From assembly GCF_020532605.1 (NCBI RefSeq), contig NZ_JAJATW010000010.1, forward strand, positions 1 through 64,000: a stretch of 64,000 nucleotides of DNA, given 5' to 3'. Made by a program: the position numbers and the translations under genes. This document shows positions 58,800 through 64,000 of the stretch, in pieces. Numbering within the stretch: position 1 is the first letter of the stretch; each line of letters begins with the position of its first letter. Under the pieces are notes generated by a model. The model was not told the origin of the DNA. It ran no database searches and was given only the letters and a program-made list of their open reading frames with translations. This stretch comes from Marinomonas algarum. Its GTDB lineage: Bacteria; Pseudomonadota; Gammaproteobacteria; Pseudomonadales; Marinomonadaceae.

Positions 58800-59866
58800 T
58801 GGTCTCGCCTTGCCCTGATATCAATATGGTCACGTTTGATGCTGACTTGTCAATTGAGCGTCATGTGTCGCTGTTGCCGTACAACACCTTTCGTTTTGAT
58901 TATTGTGCAGAATATTTTGCCGTCGCTGACTCTGTTTCTTGTTTGTCAGCGTTATTGAAATGGGCGAAAAAGCATCATCATCCAGTCACCATGTTGGGAG
59001 GAGGGAGTAATTTACTGCTGACCAACGATATTCTTGGTCTGGTGATTATTAATAAGTTGTCTGGTATGCAAGCCACGGTGGAAAGTGATAATACCGTGAC
59101 ACTGGCGATATCAGCCGGCGAGCGTTGGCATGCTGTGGTGGCGTATGCCGTTGAGCATCGATGGTACGGTATTGAGAATTTAGCCTTGATTCCAGGCACG
59201 GCCGGTGCTGCCCCCGTTCAAAACATCGGTGCCTATGGGGTTGAAATTAAAGACGTTTTAAAGCGTGTTCAAGTGATAGACGTGCAAAACAGTACCTTGC
59301 ATTGGTTGGAGGCGGGCGAATGTGGTTTTTCGTACCGAGACAGTTTTTTTAAGCAGCACTGGAAAGCGCATTATTTTATTGTGTCGATTGAGCTGACATT
59401 ACGAAAAGAGCCTGCTTTGACATTGCATTATGGTGGGCTATCAGCGCAATTAGAGGAAACGCCAACGCTGAAGTCTGTGTTTGATCTTGTTTGCAAGGTG
59501 CGACGCGAGAAGTTGCCCGATCCAGATATTATCGCTAATGCCGGCAGTTTTTTTAAGAACCCAGTGGTGGATGTCTCAGAGCACGCAAGGTTAAAACGCC
59601 AATTTCCAAACTTAGTTTCTTTTCCGTTCCAGGCGGGATATAAACTGGCGGCAGGCTGGTTAATTGATCAGGCTGGTTGGAAAGGTAAGTGTCATCGAGG
59701 GGTGGGCGTATACAGTAAGCAAGCGTTGGTGTTAATTAATCAAGACGAGAAACAAGCCGATGCTTTGCTTGAGCTAGAGGCGCTGATTCAGCATTCTGTG
59801 CAGAGTAAATACGGTGTTAGGTTGGAGCGTGAGCCGGTGAGATTACCTGCTGCGGAAGTATGTTGA
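58799..59866 (+). CDS. murB: UDP-N-acetylenolpyruvoylglucosamine reductase
   Basis: A flavoenzyme making UDP-MurNAc for peptidoglycan. The 355 residues are the type I (E. coli) form: [32 protein letters not shown] in part, YRDSFFK, and the catalytic Ser in [12 protein letters not shown] 58799 is coupled to the Trm112 gene; ATG 58826 is an alternative. kdsB, usual between them, is absent. It overlaps murI. Confidence 0.95.
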   Translation: MVSPCPDINMVTFDADLSIERHVSLLPYNTFRFDYCAEYFAVADSVSCLSALLKWAKKHHHPVTMLGGGSNLLLTNDILGLVIINKLSGMQATVESDNTVTLAISAGERWHAVVAYAVEHRWYGIENLALIPGTAGAAPVQNIGAYGVEIKDVLKRVQVIDVQNSTLHWLEAGECGFSYRDSFFKQHWKAHYFIVSIELTLRKEPALTLHYGGLSAQLEETPTLKSVFDLVCKVRREKLPDPDIIANAGSFFKNPVVDVSEHARLKRQFPNLVSFPFQAGYKLAAGWLIDQAGWKGKCHRGVGVYSKQALVLINQDEKQADALLELEALIQHSVQSKYGVRLEREPVRLPAAEVC

Positions 59867-60705
59867 AAATAGGTGTTCTTGATTCCGGTGCAGGTGGTTT
59901 AACCATTTTAAATCGTATTCATCATGCCTTGCCTTGTCTTGATCTATTGTATTTAGCCGATGAGCAGTTTGCCCCCTATGGGGATAAAACCGTGGAGCAG
60001 TTGCAGTCCCGTTTACTTGCTATGGGGCGCTTTTTCGAGGAAGAGCAGGTTGCTGCCATTGTGGTCGCCTGCAATACCGCCACCGTGGTTGCCATTGATG
60101 CGCTACGATCGGTGACAAGGTTGCCAGTCATCGGCGTCGAGCCAGCGGTCAAACCTGCGTGCCGAATCAGCAAACGGCGCAAAGTTGCTGTGTTGGCCAC
60201 GCCTGTCACAGCGAAAAGTGCTCGTCTCAATAAGTTGATTGACTTGTGGAAAGCCGACAGTGAGGTGGTGATTTTATCCAGTGCTACCTTGGCGTTTGAC
60301 ATTGATGCTTGGCCAAAGTCTAAGTCTCGTATTGTCAGTACCATTCATTGTTTGTCACAAGAGATGAAAGCAAAGCACATTGACACGCTTGTGCTGGCTT
60401 GCACGCATTACCCCTTAGTGAAATCCATTTTTGAGCAGGCGTTGGGCATGGATTGCGATATTATTGAGCCCAGTGAAGGGGTGACGTCTCAGCTTATAAG
60501 GCGCTTAACGTCGGCTTATCCCCTTGAAATGCATCAAATAACGACAGAGTTACAGCGGCTTCCTTCGGGTGCCATTGAATTGTGCAGCTCAAAGAACATA
60601 GACAGCATGTCTCGCTTACGCGCTTGGGTAACGGATCAAGATGCGATCTGTGGTACTCGTCAAGTGGCTCTCTCATGCCTCGTTGGTGAAACAGCGAAAC
60701 ACTGA
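59860..60705 (+). CDS. murI: Glutamate racemase
   Basis: Supplies D-glutamate for peptidoglycan. The 281 residues start [13 protein letters not shown]. The two catalytic cysteines are Cys71 (VACNTA) and Cys181 (ACTHYPLV). It overlaps the murB end by seven bases, so the two cell-wall genes are coupled. Confidence 0.95.
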   Translation: MLKIGVLDSGAGGLTILNRIHHALPCLDLLYLADEQFAPYGDKTVEQLQSRLLAMGRFFEEEQVAAIVVACNTATVVAIDALRSVTRLPVIGVEPAVKPACRISKRRKVAVLATPVTAKSARLNKLIDLWKADSEVVILSSATLAFDIDAWPKSKSRIVSTIHCLSQEMKAKHIDTLVLACTHYPLVKSIFEQALGMDCDIIEPSEGVTSQLIRRLTSAYPLEMHQITTELQRLPSGAIELCSSKNIDSMSRLRAWVTDQDAICGTRQVALSCLVGETAKH

Positions 60706-60783
60706 TATCTGTATTTTGCATTTCTTTTCCTTATAGTTATTACTCTTATAGACAGACTTGGCTTTCTGGTTCACACTTTCTGT

Positions 60784-60839
60784 CATCCTGATCAAAACAT
60801 CCTGATCAAAACATCCTGATCAAAACATCGTGATCATAC
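60784..60839 (+). repeat. 14-bp tandem repeat with GATC sites
   Basis: Three exact copies of CATCCTGATCAAAA (60784-60825) and a fourth diverged copy (60826-60839). Each holds TGATCA, so four GATC sites are spaced 14 bp apart. It lies 24 bases before the KAS III start, in the only promoter region for that gene. Confidence 0.95.
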
Positions 60840-60862
60840 AATAATAAAAAAGGGCTTAAATT

Positions 60863-61987
60863 ATGACATCATCAGCAGTTATTAGTGGTGTAGGGTTGTG
60901 GACGCCACAGTACCAAATTAGCAACGAAGAGTTAGTGGACAGTTACAATGCTTGGGCAGAGCGGTTTAATCAAAATAATGCCTCTGCCATTGAGCGAGGC
61001 GAAGTGACGGCAAAGCCTTTGTCCAGTGCGTCTTTTATTGAAAAAGCATCGGGTATCAAGAGTCGCTATGTCTATTCAAAAGAGGGCGTGCTTGATATTG
61101 ACCGTATGCGTCCTTCACTGGACGTTCGCGATGATGATCAGGTTTCTCATCAAGCTGAAATGGCCATTGCTGCCGCACAAAAGGCACTTCAAGCAGCCAA
61201 TAAGTCAGCAAAAGATATTGATATGGTGATTGTTTCGTGTGCTTATACGCAACGCTCTTACCCTGCGGTCGCCATTGAGGTGCAATCGGCTTTGGGCATT
61301 GAAGGGTTTGCTTTTGATATGTTGGTGGCGTGTTCATCTGCCACATTTGGATTGCAGCGAGCGGTGGATGCCATTAAAGCGGGTTCCTCAAAAGGTGTGC
61401 TGGTGATTAACCCAGAACTGACGTCTCCCCAAGTAAATTATAGGGATCGTGATTCGCATTTTATTTTTGGTGATGTTGCGACAGCGGTCGTGGTTGAGTC
61501 TTCACAGACTTGCCAATCGACTCACGCCTTTGATGTGCTCAGTACCCGCTGTGTGACGACCTATTCCAACGCCATCCGTTCTAACTTTGGCTATATTACG
61601 CATGCGACGGATGAAGATCCTTACTCTGCTGATAAGTTGTTTCATCAAAATGGCCGTAAAGTCTTCAAGGAAGTGTGCCCTATGGCGGCGGAGCATATTG
61701 AGAGCCATTTACTAAGTGAAGGGATCCGTGTGGCTGATTTAAAGCGCTGGTGGCTTCATCAGGCCAATTTGAATATGAACCTGTTAATTAGTCGGCGTTT
61801 GCTGGGTCGAGATGCGACCAAGGAAGAGGCGCCTGTGGTGTTGGATGAGTATGCGAATACCGCATCGGCGGGTTCGATTATTGCTTTTGCAAAATACCAT
61901 AACGACATGAGTTCTGGTGACATTGGTGTGATTTGCTCTTTTGGTGCTGGGTATTCAATTGGCAGTTTGATATTACGTAAGCGTTAA
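60863..61987 (+). CDS. 3-oxoacyl-ACP synthase III-like enzyme (stand-alone)
   Basis: A 374-residue thiolase-fold condensing enzyme. The Cys-His-Asn triad of KAS III is in VACSSATFG (Cys157), WLHQANLN and EYANTASAGS. It is about 55 residues longer than E. coli FabH, with an insertion near residues 30-95. As the fab cluster here lacks fabH, it may start fatty acid synthesis, or make another beta-keto product (OleA or PA3286-like). The family is clear, the substrate is not. Confidence 0.85.
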   Translation: MTSSAVISGVGLWTPQYQISNEELVDSYNAWAERFNQNNASAIERGEVTAKPLSSASFIEKASGIKSRYVYSKEGVLDIDRMRPSLDVRDDDQVSHQAEMAIAAAQKALQAANKSAKDIDMVIVSCAYTQRSYPAVAIEVQSALGIEGFAFDMLVACSSATFGLQRAVDAIKAGSSKGVLVINPELTSPQVNYRDRDSHFIFGDVATAVVVESSQTCQSTHAFDVLSTRCVTTYSNAIRSNFGYITHATDEDPYSADKLFHQNGRKVFKEVCPMAAEHIESHLLSEGIRVADLKRWWLHQANLNMNLLISRRLLGRDATKEEAPVVLDEYANTASAGSIIAFAKYHNDMSSGDIGVICSFGAGYSIGSLILRKR

Positions 61988-62025
61988 TTGCGTATTTTTT
62001 ACTGAGACTTTCGTTACCTCGGTGG

Positions 62026-62100
62026 TTAAGCCGTTGAAACAGATGTGAAATTAAGGGAGACTGAAAGCATCTATTTCGACGGCTTAAATAGGACTTTTTT
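62026..62100 (+). promoter_or_regulatory. Structured leader or terminator upstream of pgm
   Basis: TTAAGCCGTTGAAA (62026-62039) pairs with TTTCGACGGCTTAA (62074-62087) with one G-T pair. After a mismatch AGATG/CATCT continues the stem. The AGGA ribosome site follows at 62090-62093 and six T residues at 62095-62100, just before the ATG. It may end the KAS III transcript or control pgm. Confidence 0.6.
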
Positions 62101-62102
62101 AT

Positions 62103-63749
62103 ATGGCGCTTCATCCTCAAGCAGGGCAGCTTGCTTCCCACGATTTACTGGTTAACCTTCCTCAGCTCATGACGGCGTATTACACCAAGCAACCGCGTGT
62201 GAGCACGCATCCGGATGAGCGGGTGGCATTTGGTACGTCTGGTCACCGCGGCAGCGCGTTAAATGGCAGTTTTAATGAACGTCATATATTGGCCATTGCG
62301 CAAGCGATTGCAGAATATCGCCTGGCTCAGCAGATAACCGGTCCTTTATACCTAGGCAAAGACACCCATGGACTTTCCGAAGCGGCATTTCAAACCGTAT
62401 TGAGTGTACTAACCGCTAATGGTGTACGTGTTCGTACCCAGCTTGGTGGCGGTTACACGCCTACACCGGTGATTTCCCATGCTGTGTTGACACATAATCA
62501 GTCTGAGTCGGATGTGAGCGATGGTATTGTGATTACGCCTTCTCACAATCCGCCAGAAGACGGTGGTATCAAATACAATTCCAGTAAAGGTGGTCCTGCT
62601 GACAAGGCGATCACTGATTGGGTAGCCGAACGCGCCAATGCGTTATTGGAAGCAGAGCTTGATGGTGTAAAGCGATTTTCTGAAGAGCAGAGTGTGCAAA
62701 GTGGTTTGATTGAGCCGTTTGACTACCTTAATCATTATGTTGATGACCTAGGTAATGTGGTTGATATGGCGGCCATCGCGAACGCTAAGATACGCATAGG
62801 GGTTGACCCTATGGGCGGGTCGGGCATCCATTATTGGCAACCCATTGCAGAAAAATATGGGTTAGACATCACGGTAGTCAATACAGAGGTGGATGCCACT
62901 TTTCGCTTTGTACCAAGGGATAAAGATGGGCGTATCCGTATGGATTGTTCTTCCCCTTATGCTATGCAAGGTCTGCTAGCGCTCAAAGACGATTTTGATA
63001 TCGCCGTGGGCAATGATCCGGATTATGATCGCCATGGTATTGTGTGTGCGGGTTCTGGTTTGATGAATCCGAATGCTTATTTAGCGGTGGCGATTGAATA
63101 TTTAGCGCAACACAGACCGAATTGGCCACAAGATGTTCAGTTTGGTAAGACGCTGGTGTCGAGCGGTATGATTGACCGTGTCGTGTCGGGGCTTGATCGA
63201 ACCTTATGTGAAGTGCCCGTTGGCTTTAAATGGTATGTGGATGGCATGCTAGAAGGCAGTATGGCCTTTGGTGGCGAAGAGAGTGCAGGGGCTTCTTTCT
63301 TGCGTAAAGACGCCGGTGTTTGGACCACAGACAAAGATGGCTTTATTATGGCGTTGTTGGCGGCTGAGATCTTGGCCGTGACAGGCAAAGATCCACAGAC
63401 GCTGTATGACGCACAGGTTGAGCGCTATGGACGTCCTTTTTATAAGCGTATTGATGTTGCGGCTACGTCGGCACAAAAAGCCATTTTGGGTGCTTTAGAC
63501 GCAAAAAATGTGACACAAAAAAACCTTGCAGGCGAAGCGATTGTTTCTGTATTGACTCATGCGCCGGGTAATGGGGCAGCGATTGGTGGTCTTAAGGTGT
63601 CAACCGAGAATGGCTGGTTTGCTGCTCGTCCATCAGGCACAGAAAGTGTCTATAAGATTTACCTAGAAAGCTTTGTGTCTGAAGCGCACTTGTCTGAGTT
63701 GGAGAAAGAAGCCATTGCTCTGGTGGATAACGTGCTCGCCGCTTCTTAG
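62103..63749 (+). CDS. pgm: Phosphoglucomutase (alpha-D-glucose specific)
   Basis: Interconverts glucose 1- and 6-phosphate for glycogen, trehalose or envelope sugars. The 548 residues show FGTSGHRG, the phosphoserine Ser148 in [12 protein letters not shown], the metal loop [16 protein letters not shown], and the phosphate-binding RPSGTES. It matches the Pgm family in length. Confidence 0.96.
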   Translation: MALHPQAGQLASHDLLVNLPQLMTAYYTKQPRVSTHPDERVAFGTSGHRGSALNGSFNERHILAIAQAIAEYRLAQQITGPLYLGKDTHGLSEAAFQTVLSVLTANGVRVRTQLGGGYTPTPVISHAVLTHNQSESDVSDGIVITPSHNPPEDGGIKYNSSKGGPADKAITDWVAERANALLEAELDGVKRFSEEQSVQSGLIEPFDYLNHYVDDLGNVVDMAAIANAKIRIGVDPMGGSGIHYWQPIAEKYGLDITVVNTEVDATFRFVPRDKDGRIRMDCSSPYAMQGLLALKDDFDIAVGNDPDYDRHGIVCAGSGLMNPNAYLAVAIEYLAQHRPNWPQDVQFGKTLVSSGMIDRVVSGLDRTLCEVPVGFKWYVDGMLEGSMAFGGEESAGASFLRKDAGVWTTDKDGFIMALLAAEILAVTGKDPQTLYDAQVERYGRPFYKRIDVAATSAQKAILGALDAKNVTQKNLAGEAIVSVLTHAPGNGAAIGGLKVSTENGWFAARPSGTESVYKIYLESFVSEAHLSELEKEAIALVDNVLAAS

Positions 63750-63776
63750 CGCGACAGTTCAATTCGTTATTTCTTG

Positions 63777-63816
63777 AAACTCCCTTAGTGTCACAGATAC
63801 TAAGGGAGTTTTTTTG
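63777..63816 (+). terminator. pgm intrinsic terminator
   Basis: A perfect 13-bp stem AAACTCCCTTAGT/ACTAAGGGAGTTT (63777-63789, 63799-63811) followed by a T-run. Confidence 0.93.
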
Positions 63817-63863
63817 TGCTACTTTCTATAAGGTTGTTTTGTGGGTGTGGCCTGTAAGTGTTG

Positions 63864-64000
63864 CTATAGCTCTGTGAGTCGAGACAGCCATTTTGTTAGA
63901 GAAAACCCCAGTGTATGACTGAGTTTTTGTGCTTTTGATTTGAGTTCTTTGGCGTTGTCTGTATTGACCCGCTTTCCGGCAATAATAACCCAGTTGCCAC
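63864..64000 (-). CDS. C-terminal end of an unidentified protein (partial)
   Basis: A minus-strand frame enters from the window end and stops at a TAG (63864-63866), giving 44 residues that start GNWVIIAGKRVNTDNAKEL. The pattern faintly recalls a SPOR-type repeat, but the fragment is too short to assign. It is convergent with pgm across the terminator. Confidence 0.5.
   Translation of the reverse strand, partial: GNWVIIAGKRVNTDNAKELKSKAQKLSHTLGFSLTKWLSRLTEL

Noticed and set aside
60784-60839. Possible CRISPR array
   Set aside because: Units are 14 bp and directly adjacent with no spacers, and no cas genes are near.

Overview
The window looks like a chromosomal housekeeping segment from a marine gammaproteobacterium, most likely an Oceanospirillales member close to Marinomonas. 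That placement is an inference from protein flavour and gene order, without a database search. Several blocks follow the order I recall from Pseudomonas and relatives: bepA/tusA-like/perM; a LysR gene divergent from leuC-leuD-leuB-asd; topA followed by two small genes and lexA; gpsA/DUF4389/sixA; maf/yceD/rpmF/plsX/fabD/fabG/acpP/fabF without fabH; and lolC/lolD/DUF2062/comEC/exbB/exbD/lpxK/Trm112/murB. I see no prophage, insertion sequence, CRISPR array, rRNA or tRNA, and no clear island of foreign composition.

Layout. 1-5.9 kb: end of an unknown gene, a small exported protein, the periplasmic protease BepA, a TusA-like sulfur carrier, a PerM-type membrane protein, a GH13 alpha-glucosidase and a LysR regulator. 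6-10.4 kb: leucine biosynthesis plus aspartate-semialdehyde dehydrogenase. 10.5-19.9 kb: DUF1275 protein, a ribosome hibernation factor, aconitase B, a pseudokinase fused to a formylglycine-enzyme-like domain, miaE, lpxH, ppiB, queC. 20-29.7 kb: AzlCD exporter, glnS, cysS, a universal stress protein, two membrane-anchored unknowns, topA and two small co-transcribed genes. 29.8-34.1 kb: lexA divergent from dinG over paired LexA boxes, then an RhlB-like helicase. 34.1-40.1 kb: selO, gpsA, DUF4389, sixA, a hydrolase, DUF4892, a patatin. 40.1-46 kb: maf, yceD, rpmF and the fatty acid synthesis cluster. 46-51.8 kb: an ABC-2 exporter, queF, bcp, bamC, purC. 51.9-60.7 kb: lipoprotein release (LolC/D), a ComEC-type channel protein, ExbBD and envelope genes lpxK, murB, murI. 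60.8-64 kb: a stand-alone KAS III enzyme behind a GATC-rich tandem repeat, phosphoglucomutase, and the end of a reverse-strand gene.

The dominant theme is envelope and lipid biogenesis (BepA, BamC, LolCD, LpxH, LpxK, MurB, MurI, PlsX, Fab enzymes), with queuosine synthesis (QueC, QueF), tRNA charging and modification (GlnS, CysS, MiaE) and the SOS switch (LexA, DinG) beside it. No clearly new system is visible. The items most worth a second look are the pseudokinase/FGE-like fusion, a ComEC that lacks the metal site of its C-terminal domain, the 14-bp GATC repeat ahead of the KAS III gene, structured leaders ahead of yceD and pgm, and familiar gene orders from which fabH, lolE, kdsB, dapA or sulA are missing.
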